Below, one piece after another: positions 26,422-35,400 of a stretch of DNA of 63,103 nucleotides. The DNA is from a virus. The position numbers were made by a program, and so were the translations under genes. The notes under the pieces are model-generated. The model was given only the letters and a program-made list of their open reading frames with translations. It was not told the DNA's origin and ran no database searches. The stretch spans positions 1-63,103 of IMG/VR virus record IMGVR_UViG_3300026097_000022. One strand, 5' to 3'. Position 1 is the stretch's first letter, and the number at the start of each line of letters is the position of its first letter.

Positions 26422-27756
26422 TTACTTGATCAATACGTGTTGGTTAGCTGCACGAGTAACCAAGTTACACTCAGAACGGTAGTTGAACTGCAAGCTATCT
26501 TCGTTAGTGTTAGAAACACCCAAGATAGAACCTGTCATCCAGTGCTCCATTTCACGAGAGTAACCGTTTACAGCTTTGTAGTTCATCTCCAAAGCAGCAG
26601 CACGATCACCTGACTTAGGATCGATAACGCTAGTCAACGGAATCATTACACCCTTGTAAGAAGAACCACCAAGCAATGTTGGGTCGTTCAACAATTTCCA
26701 AGGCTTCTTGTGGAAGGTGTACCCACCACGAGTGAATGACTTGAATCCTAGTTTTACAGCTTGGTCAGCATTAGAGAATGCACCGTAAGCCATTGGTCCG
26801 TTTGTTGGATCTCCAAATCCAGCAGCACCGTTAAGGCTAGCTACCATATCGTCAAGTGCAAGCATCTCAGCTGTGTTAGCGTAGATAGCGTACTCAGGAG
26901 CAGAACCTTGCTTGTCGAGCTCAGCAACGATCAAATCAAGATCAGTCAAACCGTTAGTTCCGAAAGACGGAGTTACGATACCACGATCTTCAATAGCTGC
27001 GAAGTAACCTTCAGAACCTTGAACAGCTTTATCACCTACGGTAGCAGAGTCATTCTTTCCTAACAACATCATCATCTCACGCTTGTCGAGGAAACGCTGA
27101 CGAGTATCTTGCTCACCTTTGATGTACCAACGGTAATCACCACCACCTAAGTTGATGTAACCAATGTTTGTTGCTTGAGAACCAGTAACCTTAAATGTCT
27201 CTTTCAAGATCATATATGGGTTAGTACGGTAAACAACGTTGCTTTCTAGGAAACGCTCTGGTTGATCAGAACCTTCAGCGTACAAGTTACCAATGATTGC
27301 AGCGTCCAATGCGTCAGTTGCAGTTGGAGCTGATACAGTTCCCAATGCCTCTACAGTCACAGTGAATACACCTGCTGCTTCAACGATAGCTGTAACTACG
27401 TAACGATCATCTTCGTGAAGAATAACGTCATTCAAACGAACGAACATCACATCTGAAGCTGTAGTGTCAACTTCAAATTCAAGAGCCGCAGTCCAAGTAC
27501 CTGCTTGCTTAGCGTGTAAGCGAGCTTCCTCGAACCATTCTACTTTGCTTGCAGAACCATTAGCCTTTACAGCTCCGGTCATTTGCAAGAAACCAGTGAT
27601 ACCTTGATCACCGTATGTTTTTACTAAAGCTTCACGTACATCTGGACGCTCTACTTTATTGATGAAGTCACCTAGTGCGGTGTACTTCGCTGGATCCAAC
27701 TGGCGGAAAGACGACTGAACGCCACCGCTAACTGAAGGAGTACTTGATAGTGCCAT
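26422..27756 (-). CDS. Major capsid protein, 444 aa
   Basis: The N-terminus M-A-L-S-S-T-P-S-V-S-G-G-V-Q-S-S-F and the 444-aa length fit the HK97-fold major capsid proteins of Bacteroidota podoviruses. It lies directly downstream of a scaffold-like gene and is followed by the strongest terminator in the arm. The sequence is a balanced alpha/beta mix with no low complexity and has M-M-M-L-L-G-K-N and G-G-Y-T-F-H-K-K-P-W-K segments. Many copies should form the shell. The assignment is from position, size and style. Confidence 0.75.
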   Translation of the reverse strand: MALSSTPSVSGGVQSSFRQLDPAKYTALGDFINKVERPDVREALVKTYGDQGITGFLQMTGAVKANGSASKVEWFEEARLHAKQAGTWTAALEFEVDTTASDVMFVRLNDVILHEDDRYVVTAIVEAAGVFTVTVEALGTVSAPTATDALDAAIIGNLYAEGSDQPERFLESNVVYRTNPYMILKETFKVTGSQATNIGYINLGGGDYRWYIKGEQDTRQRFLDKREMMMLLGKNDSATVGDKAVQGSEGYFAAIEDRGIVTPSFGTNGLTDLDLIVAELDKQGSAPEYAIYANTAEMLALDDMVASLNGAAGFGDPTNGPMAYGAFSNADQAVKLGFKSFTRGGYTFHKKPWKLLNDPTLLGGSSYKGVMIPLTSVIDPKSGDRAAALEMNYKAVNGYSREMEHWMTGSILGVSNTNEDSLQFNYRSECNLVTRAANQHVLIK

Positions 27757-27779
27757 TTCTTATTTCTTTTATAAATGGT

Positions 27780-28910
27780 TTAAAAAAACTTTAATGTCTT
27801 ATCTGCACCAAGCGCATCAATGATTTGCTTAGCGAGATCATCTCCCGGTTGTGCCTGAGCAACACCAGGAGCTTGAGTCGATACATTTGCAGCCTGCTCA
27901 ACAAGCTTACGCTGTCCGTCACTTAAACCCTGCTGATATAGACTTTTCGCAATCGCATCTATATTATCCACCACGGCTTGGTGTGTGTTGAACTTATCGT
28001 AATCCCATTGACCATCGTCACTAACGTATTGATCAAAGAATGATTCCAAGTTTGTATTCTTATTTACAAGCTGGCTCTTGTATTCGTCAGTAATTCCAAA
28101 GTTGAACTCACCGCTAGGTAAGTCAAAGCTTATAGCTTCTAAAGACTCTGTCTCCTGCTTCATACTAGAAATCCACTGCTCGTCAATAGGACTAGTAGCT
28201 GTAGAATCATTATTGTCTACCGGCAAAGTGTATGAGCTGCGCAACTCATCAATCTGCTTTCTAGACGTATTAGCATCAATCTTAAGCTGTAGTTGAGACA
28301 GCTTGATCTCGTCCTCTGTATACAAGTCCTCATCGAGTTTGTACTTAGATCCGAGAAGCATATCAACTTCTTCACCTGAAAGATCTGGATACTCGTTGAC
28401 CATCGTCAGCTTTACAGCTGTCATATCATCCATTTCGGATGGGTTAATCGATTGGTACTTGAACCAGTCTTCTGGTGAGCGTCCGGTACTTTCGACAAAG
28501 TCGGCAATAACCTTCACACGCTCATCAATCTCTGCTTGTTGTGGAGTAAGCATTTCCTTCAAAGAATCGACACTGTTTAGCTGTACTCCTAGCGTTTCGC
28601 TCAAGTATTGTGCTACAGCCTCGTCACTCATCTGTGGCGCTTGCTCCGGTGTTTCCGTATTTAAAGAACTTTCTACTGGTGCCGCTTCCGGCTCAGCTGT
28701 TGCAGCAGGTGTATCGCCTACTGTATTATCTTCTGTTGATGCAGGTGCTGGCTCTGAAAAGTCAAAGTCAGCTACAACGCCCTCAGGTAATCCTGATTCT
28801 TGCGCTGGTACTGGTTCTGTTTGAGCTGCCTGTACATCTTCTACATTTGCAGACTCCATTTCAAATCCTGCTGCACCTAGTGCACCTTCTAATTCTGTTT
28901 CGCTACTCAT
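27780..28910 (-). CDS. Putative scaffolding protein, 376 aa
   Basis: The first ~110 residues are Glu/Ala/Pro/Thr-rich and acidic (E-G-A-L-G-A-A-G-F-E-M-E-S-A, P-A-P-A-S-T-E-D). The rest is helical and acidic, ending in a short basic tail (A-D-K-T-L-K-F-F). Acidic helical proteins with a small basic C-terminal segment placed just before the MCP are typical capsid scaffolds, which bind capsid subunits through that end. There is no protease motif. A TAATTTTG -7 box lies 31 nt upstream of the start. Confidence 0.65.
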   Translation of the reverse strand: MSSETELEGALGAAGFEMESANVEDVQAAQTEPVPAQESGLPEGVVADFDFSEPAPASTEDNTVGDTPAATAEPEAAPVESSLNTETPEQAPQMSDEAVAQYLSETLGVQLNSVDSLKEMLTPQQAEIDERVKVIADFVESTGRSPEDWFKYQSINPSEMDDMTAVKLTMVNEYPDLSGEEVDMLLGSKYKLDEDLYTEDEIKLSQLQLKIDANTSRKQIDELRSSYTLPVDNNDSTATSPIDEQWISSMKQETESLEAISFDLPSGEFNFGITDEYKSQLVNKNTNLESFFDQYVSDDGQWDYDKFNTHQAVVDNIDAIAKSLYQQGLSDGQRKLVEQAANVSTQAPGVAQAQPGDDLAKQIIDALGADKTLKFF

Positions 28911-28941
28911 AGCTATTGTTTTAAATTGAACTTTCGTGTTA

Positions 28942-28949
28942 CAAAATTA
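28942..28949 (-). promoter_or_regulatory. -7 box TAATTTTG for scaffold-MCP transcript
   Basis: TAATTTTG on the minus strand lies 31 nt before ATG 28910, in an 83-nt gap. It would drive the scaffold and MCP genes up to the terminator at 26377-26402. Confidence 0.5.
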
Positions 28950-28993
28950 ACACTTTTCTATATACGCTTTTTAACAGTCTGTTACACAGCTGT

Positions 28994-29305
28994 CTAAAGG
29001 TTCTTGAGTCTTTCGTTCTCACGAGTAAGGAAATCTACCTTGACGCGCAGTGCGTGTACCTCAGCTGTAAGTGCTAGCACCTGCTCACGGAGTTCGTCTT
29101 TCTCGTCTGCGGATCTCGCTAGCAACGACTCCATATTTCTTACTCTATCTTTCAAGTCGTCTCGGTACTGCACACCGTCATCGTTTTGTAGTTGTGATTT
29201 CTTTTCCTCTGCCTTTACTTTGAGCCTAGCTTCAAAGAATTTCCATATACCTGCCGACCCAGCAACGGTAGCTATTGTTACTACTATTTGTGTGATATTA
29301 TCCAT
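28994..29305 (-). CDS. Membrane-anchored coiled-coil protein, 103 aa
   Basis: One N-terminal transmembrane segment (about 5-23, I-V-V-T-I-A-T-V-A-G-S-A-G-I-W) is followed by a charged coiled coil to the end (L-R-E-Q-V-L-A-L-T-A-E-V-H-A-L-R-V-K-V). The topology resembles i-spanin-type or other inner-membrane phage proteins, but it lies far from the lysis cassette. It overlaps the previous gene by 8 nt. Function is open. Confidence 0.6.
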   Translation of the reverse strand: MDNITQIVVTIATVAGSAGIWKFFEARLKVKAEEKKSQLQNDDGVQYRDDLKDRVRNMESLLARSADEKDELREQVLALTAEVHALRVKVDFLTRENERLKNL

Positions 29306-29663
29306 TTCGGTGTAGCTGTTCTGTTTTTAATCTTTTAAGACTGCTGAACGAAGAGATTACCAATAACACCCATCCGTAATGAGACGGAGACGGTAATCCA
29401 ATCGTAAGTAAATACATCATTAGACTTGTAGCGTATAAACCGAATGTAATAACAGACGCTCTAATTCGACAAGAAAGTTTTCCCTTAGCTACACATATAA
29501 ACTGATAAACACCTGCTGCGATAAGCATAAGTTGATACACCGGCATAAACCCTATCTCTAAAGCTGTAGCAATAGGAGCGAGTATCATTAGTGCCATAGA
29601 TAATGTAAGTTCAGTAGGCTGGCTATCGCTATAGGTCCATATGTTCTTTACGTTTTTAAACAC
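29298..29663 (-). CDS. Four-TM membrane protein, 121 aa, paralogue of its neighbour
   Basis: Starts F-K-N-V-K-N-I-W-T-Y-S-D-S-Q-P-T-E and has about four hydrophobic helices with a short basic end (K-R-L-K-T-E-Q). The upstream gene starts with the same F-x-x-x-F-W-Y-S-D-S-x-P-x-E pattern and topology, so the two are tandem duplicates. Possible roles are superinfection exclusion or modification of the host membrane; nothing in the sequence decides. It overlaps neighbours by 8 nt on both sides. Confidence 0.6.
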   Translation of the reverse strand: MFKNVKNIWTYSDSQPTELTLSMALMILAPIATALEIGFMPVYQLMLIAAGVYQFICVAKGKLSCRIRASVITFGLYATSLMMYLLTIGLPSPSHYGWVLLVISSFSSLKRLKTEQLHRNG

Positions 29664-30048
29664 CCTTGTCTAATTTTTCTTTAAACACTCTGATGGTATT
29701 CCAGAAGGCAAACAGACCAATAATTACCCAGCCTATATTAGCGCCTCCTATGATATTCATTTGAATAAGGTTGATGATTGTCATCACAGCTATAAGAGAA
29801 GCAACCTGTACAGCTAACAGTCTCATCTTTAATGTACCGTTCCATAGAACTGCCCACATCTGAAAGACACCTGCAAGGATTGCACCAAGGCAAAGGATTC
29901 TGTTTGGAGTGTGGAACTCTACGATCATAGTTGCTGGTAAAGCAATCATATGACAGAATGCAATTAGAACCTCATTGGGTTCACTATCACTGTACCAGAA
30001 CAGCTCTTTAAATCTTGATAAACCTTTCTTGTATGAATGCATCACCAT
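29656..30048 (-). CDS. Four-TM membrane protein, 130 aa, paralogue of its neighbour
   Basis: Begins with a basic stretch (Y-K-K-G-L-S-R-F-K-E-L-F), then W-Y-S-D-S-E-P-N-E, then about four transmembrane helices and a Lys-rich tail (F-K-E-K-L-D-K-G-V). It shares the W-x-Y-S-D-S-x-P-x-E motif and helix layout with the downstream gene. It overlaps the basic 99-aa gene by 7 nt. Confidence 0.6.
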   Translation of the reverse strand: MVMHSYKKGLSRFKELFWYSDSEPNEVLIAFCHMIALPATMIVEFHTPNRILCLGAILAGVFQMWAVLWNGTLKMRLLAVQVASLIAVMTIINLIQMNIIGGANIGWVIIGLFAFWNTIRVFKEKLDKGV

Positions 30049-30341
30049 TTAACTTTTGAGGACCACCAAGCAGCAGACATTTTACCTTTAGCTATATTCT
30101 TTCTATGTCTAGCCTTGAATGAAGCACGTTTCTTTTTCATACGATCTGACTCACCAGCTTTAGGTTTACCAGCTGTACTAGCGCCTTGTTCTCCAAAACG
30201 AATAGTCTTCACTTTATCTCCAACCTTAGCCACTACAATGTGCGACTTCTTAGGGTGATTAGGGGTGCGTTTAGGCTGATTGTATTTTGTTAATCCAGCT
30301 CTAGATAACCTACTATCAGTTTTTCTTTTTTTCAATCTCAT
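30042..30341 (-). CDS. Conserved basic phage protein, 99 aa
   Basis: The protein is very basic, with Y-N-Q-P-K-R-T-P-N-H-P-K-K-S-H, then R-F-G-E-Q-G-A-S-T-A-G-K-P-K-A-G-E-S, then S-F-K-A-R-H-R-K-N-I-A-K-G-K-M-S-A-A-W-W. I recognise this pattern as a widespread small family in aquatic phages, usually of unknown function and found among virion genes. Its basic, Gly/Pro-rich nature suggests nucleic-acid or capsid contact. The first 26 nt overlap the end of the GIY-YIG gene. Confidence 0.7.
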   Translation of the reverse strand: MRLKKRKTDSRLSRAGLTKYNQPKRTPNHPKKSHIVVAKVGDKVKTIRFGEQGASTAGKPKAGESDRMKKKRASFKARHRKNIAKGKMSAAWWSSKVKW

Positions 30342-30903
30342 AACCGTTTTTTCTCATTCTAGAAGCTAAACCTTTAATGTACGTAAGCTTTACGCCAGTT
30401 TTTTCTGCTATATATTTTCTATCCTTACCTTCTATAAGCATTAACTCTACTTCCTCTCTCTTTGGGTTAGACAGAGTTTTAGAAATTTTTATTTTTAAAT
30501 CTTCACTTCTTTTTTTGCCTTTCCAATAGAGTGTGGGCTTTTCTAATTTAGACTTGCTTAACTTTCTTTTGTGTTCTTCAGAAAGTTTCCTACCTCTCAT
30601 TTTACATAAATCTTCTTCTCTATGTTTATAGCCTTCTGCACCTTCACCGCCATATGTGTAGTTACAAAGGTTTTTATAACCAAAAAAAGAAATTAAGCTT
30701 TTTTCTATACCACAAGCTGTCTTATTGTCAATATTTGATTCTACTATTTCAACATAGTATCCGTACTTATTTACGATACTGTGCCAATGCTTATTTCTAT
30801 TAGATTTACTATTCTCTCTCCACCTTCTGCCTTTACCTACATAAAAGACCTCGTTATTGTCTTTTCTTCTGTGTAAATAAACTTTATAGTCGGTGTGCTT
30901 CAT
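30316..30903 (-). CDS. GIY-YIG homing endonuclease
   Basis: The start is at 30903 (M-K-H-T-D-Y-K-V-Y), about 195 aa. The GIY-YIG core reads Y-K-V-Y-L-H-R, E-V-F-Y-V-G-K-G-R-R-W-R-E, then a Glu in C-G-I-E-K-S-L-I and the N-x-x-G-G-E-G motif N-Y-T-Y-G-G-E-G. After it come repeated NUMOD3-like segments (L-S-E-E-H-K-R-K-L-S-K-S-K) and a C-terminal helix-turn-helix. Free-standing enzymes of this type cut related phages lacking the gene. It is inserted before the conserved basic gene and has its own terminator/promoter junction upstream. Confidence 0.88.
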   Translation of the reverse strand: MKHTDYKVYLHRRKDNNEVFYVGKGRRWRENSKSNRNKHWHSIVNKYGYYVEIVESNIDNKTACGIEKSLISFFGYKNLCNYTYGGEGAEGYKHREEDLCKMRGRKLSEEHKRKLSKSKLEKPTLYWKGKKRSEDLKIKISKTLSNPKREEVELMLIEGKDRKYIAEKTGVKLTYIKGLASRMRKNGYEIEKKKN

Positions 30904-30907
30904 TTCA

Positions 30908-30915
30908 CAAAGGTA
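30908..30915 (-). promoter_or_regulatory. -7 box TACCTTTG, leaderless start
   Basis: The minus-strand TACCTTTG box is separated by 4 nt (TGAA) from ATG 30903, so the endonuclease mRNA would be leaderless. The box abuts the terminator T-tract at 30916-30924. Confidence 0.55.
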
Positions 30916-30946
30916 TAAAAAAAAGGGGCTACGTTTCCGTAACCCC
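30916..30946 (-). terminator. Rho-independent terminator
   Basis: Minus-strand GGGGTTACG, loop GAAA, CGTAGCCCC (plus 30925-30946; one G-U pair) followed by a run of Ts. It ends the transcript of the 84-aa gene at 30977-31231. Confidence 0.88.
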
Positions 30947-30976
30947 TTGAGTGTAAGCAAGTTCCTTGTCGGGTTA

Positions 30977-31231
30977 TTACTTTACCTCTTCAGCTTCTTC
31001 TACTACCTCTTCGTATTCACCTGTAGTAAGGTCAACAGTGATTGATCCGTAGTTAGCTTCTAGTACCTTTTGCTCTTCAGCCATAGCCTCTTCCATAGAT
31101 ACTACTTGTAGCTGTGCTTTGTAAGCAGCGTTGGTAGCATCACCAAGAATAGTCTTAGCTTGATTGAGGTTAGACACAGCAGTCTGGATAGACTTGAGTT
31201 CTTCTTCTTTGAGTTTTAGCTTGTCAGCCAT
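30977..31231 (-). CDS. Small acidic coiled-coil protein, 84 aa
   Basis: The N-terminal half is a Lys/Glu coiled coil (M-A-D-K-L-K-L-K-E-E-E-L-K-S-I-Q). The middle is Ala/Glu-rich, and the end is very acidic (E-Y-E-E-V-V-E-E-A-E-E-V-K). A promoter box lies 33 nt upstream and a terminator 30 nt downstream, so it is a single-gene transcript, suggesting a need for high or separate expression. No family is recognised. Confidence 0.65.
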   Translation of the reverse strand: MADKLKLKEEELKSIQTAVSNLNQAKTILGDATNAAYKAQLQVVSMEEAMAEEQKVLEANYGSITVDLTTGEYEEVVEEAEEVK

Positions 31232-31264
31232 AATGTTTAAATATTTAAGTTAATTAACGTGGTA

Positions 31265-31272
31265 CAAATATA
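31265..31272 (-). promoter_or_regulatory. -7 box TATATTTG
   Basis: TATATTTG on the minus strand, 33 nt before ATG 31231. With the terminator at 30916-30946 it delimits a monocistronic unit. Confidence 0.5.
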
Positions 31273-31281
31273 ATGCAAAAT

Positions 31282-31728
31282 CTATAATGATGACACGATG
31301 GCAATACCTAACCATAATATTGACACACCGTAGTTTAGTACAGCTGTCTGGATGTCATCAAGCGGATACTTTACCGGGTATCCTAGTTTCTTCCCCTCGT
31401 ATTGGAATAGCCCTGGACCGTTGTGACAGCTAAACCATTCCTTCTTACCGAAGATAAGTCTACGTGGCTTGTCAATGAGATCAGGCATACATCCCATAAT
31501 ATATCCAAAGGACGCTAACCAGAAGTTACCAAAAAGGTATGCCCCTACAAGAAACATAGCGAAAGCTGTTGCCTCTATGATGGTAGCGTGAAACTTATCC
31601 TTAAGTCCAGACTCACCGACATAGTCCCATACAAAGTGAGATACAAAAGCAACAGAGCCACCAAGGATATAATCCCCAGTGGCTAGTGTTATTGCTGCGC
31701 CAGTCGTACCGTGAACACTAAACCACAT
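31282..31728 (-). CDS. Multi-pass membrane protein, possibly DUF457-like
   Basis: The protein is 148 aa with about three to four hydrophobic segments. Conserved-looking polar residues sit at helix ends: H-G-T-T-G-A-A, S-H-F-V-W-D, C-M-P-D-L-I-D, C-H-N-G-P-G. This H/D pattern recalls membrane-bound metal-dependent hydrolases of the YdjM/DUF457 type. I am not sure of that match. It starts on the stop of the 124-aa gene upstream. Confidence 0.5.
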   Translation of the reverse strand: MWFSVHGTTGAAITLATGDYILGGSVAFVSHFVWDYVGESGLKDKFHATIIEATAFAMFLVGAYLFGNFWLASFGYIMGCMPDLIDKPRRLIFGKKEWFSCHNGPGLFQYEGKKLGYPVKYPLDDIQTAVLNYGVSILWLGIAIVSSL

Positions 31729-32102
31729 TATTCAGCAGGAGTTTCTTCAACAACCTCAGGAGTCGGTTCTGCAATGGTCAACGTTACAGAAGATGGTGAT
31801 GCAAGTTCTGCGAGTTGAGCATCAAGGTTAGACTCAAATTCAGCAACACGGTCTGCACCAAGTGCTGCTTTAGTCCAAGCAATCATATCTTCGTGAGTTA
31901 CGCTGTCAAATGCAGTAAACCCTGATAGGTCAGCAGTCTCTAAAGTTTGTGTACCGATAACGGTAGCTGAGTTTGTTTCGTCTGATCCAGTAACACGCCA
32001 GTGTACGTTGTAAACTACTTGAGATTCGGTTACACCGTTCTCGTCTGTGTGAGTTGGATACGCATCTACTGTGCGACAGTTCCAAGTGTAGGTATTAGCC
32101 AT
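31728..32102 (-). CDS. Fibre-associated small protein A, 124 aa
   Basis: Begins with T-Y-T-W-N-C-R-T-V-D-A-Y-P-T, then V-V-Y-N-V-H-W-R-V-T-G, and has an acidic Pro/Glu-rich end (E-P-T-P-E-V-V-E-E-T). The gene at 32142-32468 shares F-T-W-N-I-R-E-V-E-V-Y-P-T and I-H-W-S-Y-T-A, so they are paralogues. Proteins with this T-W-x-V...V-H-W pattern recur next to phage fibre genes; a fibre accessory or assembly role is inferred. Confidence 0.6.
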   Translation of the reverse strand: MANTYTWNCRTVDAYPTHTDENGVTESQVVYNVHWRVTGSDETNSATVIGTQTLETADLSGFTAFDSVTHEDMIAWTKAALGADRVAEFESNLDAQLAELASPSSVTLTIAEPTPEVVEETPAE

Positions 32103-32128
32103 TCTAAAATGTTTTTGTTATAACGTTA

Positions 32129-32136
32129 CAAAGATA
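32129..32136 (-). promoter_or_regulatory. -7 box TATCTTTG
   Basis: TATCTTTG on the minus strand lies 26 nt before ATG 32102, between the two paralogous fibre-associated genes. Confidence 0.5.
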
Positions 32137-32141
32137 ATGAA

Positions 32142-32468
32142 TTACAGCGTTCTGGTTTCAGATACCTGCGGAAGCTGTCTCTTTTGAATAGAGTCTGTTA
32201 AGGCGTTTCTCATTCTAACGAGATCTTCTTCAGGTATACCTGACTCAACCCAAGAGGCTACTGTAGCTTCGTCTAACGAGCCGTAAGGGACGAACTGAGA
32301 CAGATTATCTAGTGACAGCTTAAACTCGTCTATATGCTCTTGTGAGTCCTCTCCTTCTTGAGCTGTGTAGCTCCAGTGTATGGTGTGAAGCACATCTATG
32401 TACTCCACATCATCCTTTGTAAATGTCGGGTAGACTTCTACCTCTCTGATATTCCAAGTGAATGTCAT
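32142..32468 (-). CDS. Fibre-associated small protein B, 108 aa
   Basis: M-T-F-T-W-N-I-R-E-V-E-V-Y-P-T-F, then V-L-H-T-I-H-W-S-Y-T-A-Q, an acidic middle, and E-E-D-L-V-R-M-R-N-A-L near the end. It is a paralogue of the next gene in the direction of transcription. It begins 2 nt after the stop of the 1507-aa fibre gene, so it is presumably co-expressed with that fibre. Confidence 0.6.
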   Translation of the reverse strand: MTFTWNIREVEVYPTFTKDDVEYIDVLHTIHWSYTAQEGEDSQEHIDEFKLSLDNLSQFVPYGSLDEATVASWVESGIPEEDLVRMRNALTDSIQKRQLPQVSETRTL

Positions 32469-32470
32469 TG

Positions 32471-35400
32471 TTATATTTCTTTGATTAGTCTAAATGAAAT
32501 GTGTCCTGCGTTTGCTCCTGTCTCTGAGTCTAACGTGTAGTTTAATGATCCAGAGCGTATTGCACTCTTTAAGAATACTGTTGCTCCAGAATCAATAGTT
32601 GCGTAGAACGTAGCTTGAATAGTAGCGTACTCACCGTAAGTAGTGTAACGTAGGTATTCAAAAGATCTTGAACCTAAGAACGTGTTATTACCACTGTCTG
32701 TTACTTGCGCTCCAACGACACATCTGTCCGCATAGTTATTCTTAGCTACAAACTGATATCTGATCTCGTAGTAACCTGTTTCGTTGATAGTAAATGTAGT
32801 GTTGTTTGTACGAGTTACAGGTGTTGTTCCGGAGTGTGAAGCTGTAGACGAAGAGGTGATGTTTTGACCACCGCCAGTATACGTTGAAGCTGTGAGCTTC
32901 CATCCCTTTGGAGAGTAGATACCGCTTTGCGTTAAAGCTGTTGTTGAGGTTGTTGTTAAGTCTCCGTTAGAGTCTGCTTGTAGAAGACCGCTTGTCAGAG
33001 ATTCAAAACGAACAGTGCCGTTAACGTGCAGTTTAGCTTGAGGGTTAGTCGTACCAATACCTATGTTTCCCGAAGAGTTTATTCGTAATGCTTCAGAAGA
33101 TGGGAAGTCTGAAACTATTCCTGAATCACTAACCCCAAAGGTTGCTTTTACTGGTATTGATCCATAAGAAACACCCCCATAAAGTACATCTGTTCCTCCA
33201 AATGTTAGTGTGAAGCTGCTGTCATCTGCTATAAGACCACCTCCTCTAAAGCTACCATTTACATCTAACTTATAAGAAGGACTCGTAGTCCCGATACCAA
33301 CGTTGCCTGCCGAGGTGATGCGCATCTTTTCAGAAGTGTGAATACTTCTAAATATTAGAGCGTGATCATCAGGGTCTAAAGCAATGTCAGCATACTTGTA
33401 AACCGTACTACTGTTTTGCGCCATAAACCTAAGAGAAGACTGTTCTCCAGCACTACTGTTTTGTAGTCTAAGTAAAATACCAGTGGTAGCATCTGATATA
33501 TGAAGTCTAGTATTAGGAGATGTTGTTCCAATGCCAACGTTATCTCCAGATATTATCATTTTGGTATTAGAGCCTGTCTGAAACTGCATAGTATTGCTGG
33601 AATTTTGATATAAGATGCGACCATCTCTATCGTTTCCAGCAGCAGAAAAATCAATGTAGCCTCCAGTTGTTCCAACTAATTGAATCACTCCATATGAACC
33701 ATCTGATGTTTGACCAATATGTACTCCGTCTGTTGTCGGTGAACCCGGAACTGTGCCTACCACTTGTAAAGCTGATTCTGGACTAGTAGTCCCGATACCA
33801 ACGTTGCCTGATGTATTGATAAATACAGCATTGGCAATACCGTTCGGATGCAGTGCTATAGCACCATTACTGTTGTATATATTTAATGATGACGCTCCGC
33901 CAAAACCACTATATGATCCTCCAGCTTTGAATATTTGTGCATTTCCAGAGTTCGTAGTAAGTATGTGGTTGGCATAATTTGAATTACTTGAATCCCCAAC
34001 TTTTAATGCAATAGAAGATGTGTTGTTTTCAAATTTAGCAATGTCAACAGTAGATGATGAAAAAACATTGAGTGGTGCTGATGGGTCTGTTTTCCCTATA
34101 CCAACTTTACCACTTCTCATTGTAAGTGTTTGCGTAGCAGTTCCAGCTGACATTGTTTGGAAGGTCAATGAACCATCTTCAGTCCCATCAGTTACATCCT
34201 CTGCTTTTGCCGTTAAGATTACATATCGTGTATCTTGACTTGCGTCATTATACCCTCTAAAATCTAAAAGACCAATCTCCTCTTCATCAACAGGAACAGC
34301 GTTATGTTGGAAGTAAAGCAATGGTCTATCGCTTGAAGCTGCTCCAAAAACCATCTTAGCATTGCCGTCAGATACATCTAACCTGTCGGCTGGTGCTGTA
34401 GTCCCAATACCAACGTTGCCAGCCTCTGTATCTATTAGCATTCTTACTAAACCATCAGCTCTTCTGAAAGCAATTTCACTTCCTGTCCCAGTAGAGTCAG
34501 CAGCTTGTAAATACGTTCCCAAAGCGGTAGAAGACCATAGTGTATTTGTATCGTCAGCTCCAGTAAACCAGCTTCTAGCTCTTACTTTACCGTTAACATC
34601 AAGCCTCTGAGTTGGATTAGTAACCGCAATACCGACATTGCCTGTGTTGGTAATACGCATACGTTCGGAGTTACCACTTACTCTAAACTCTAAATGGTCA
34701 TCTGCGTGTGCGTATACTATCCCTCCAGTATAGGGAGAAGACGCATCACCAAAATAAACACTAGAATAAGTAGTGCCTAGTACGCCTATAGAAGATTCAT
34801 TAGACTCTTCAACTAATAGTGTGCCGTATACAGATGAGGGGCTTATACTTGAATGCTGTACGTGTAACTTAGCCCCTGGACTAGTAGTCCCAATACCAAC
34901 ATTTGTGCCATCGTGATAAATTACTGAGGAAGTACCATTAGTAATATTTAACGTTGACACATCTATTTTTAAAGGCTTAAAAGTACTAGTATCGTAGTCG
35001 TAAGCAAATAGATTATTATTTGAATCTGTTGCATCAGCATAAACACCAATCCCCTTGTTCCCACTCTGAGCTATGAATCCCCCTGTATGTATAGATACTC
35101 TATGCCAAGAAGAAGCATTACCAATGCCAACTAATAAATCATCTGATACGTATCCAGTACCTAAAACGTGCAACTTCTGTGAAGGATCAGTAGTCCCAAT
35201 ACCAACGTTACCTGATGAATCTATTCTCACAACCTCCGTTGTAGAATCAGCATCTGCAATAAACCTTAAATCAGAATCATAAGCAATGAAGGTAGTATCT
35301 GGAGCAGTACCTGCTGCCGAACGAACAGCACCTAGTTTGAGCTTAATGTCATTATCGTTCTCTATTGTAAATATAGGTGATAAAGTGTCTGATCCAGACT

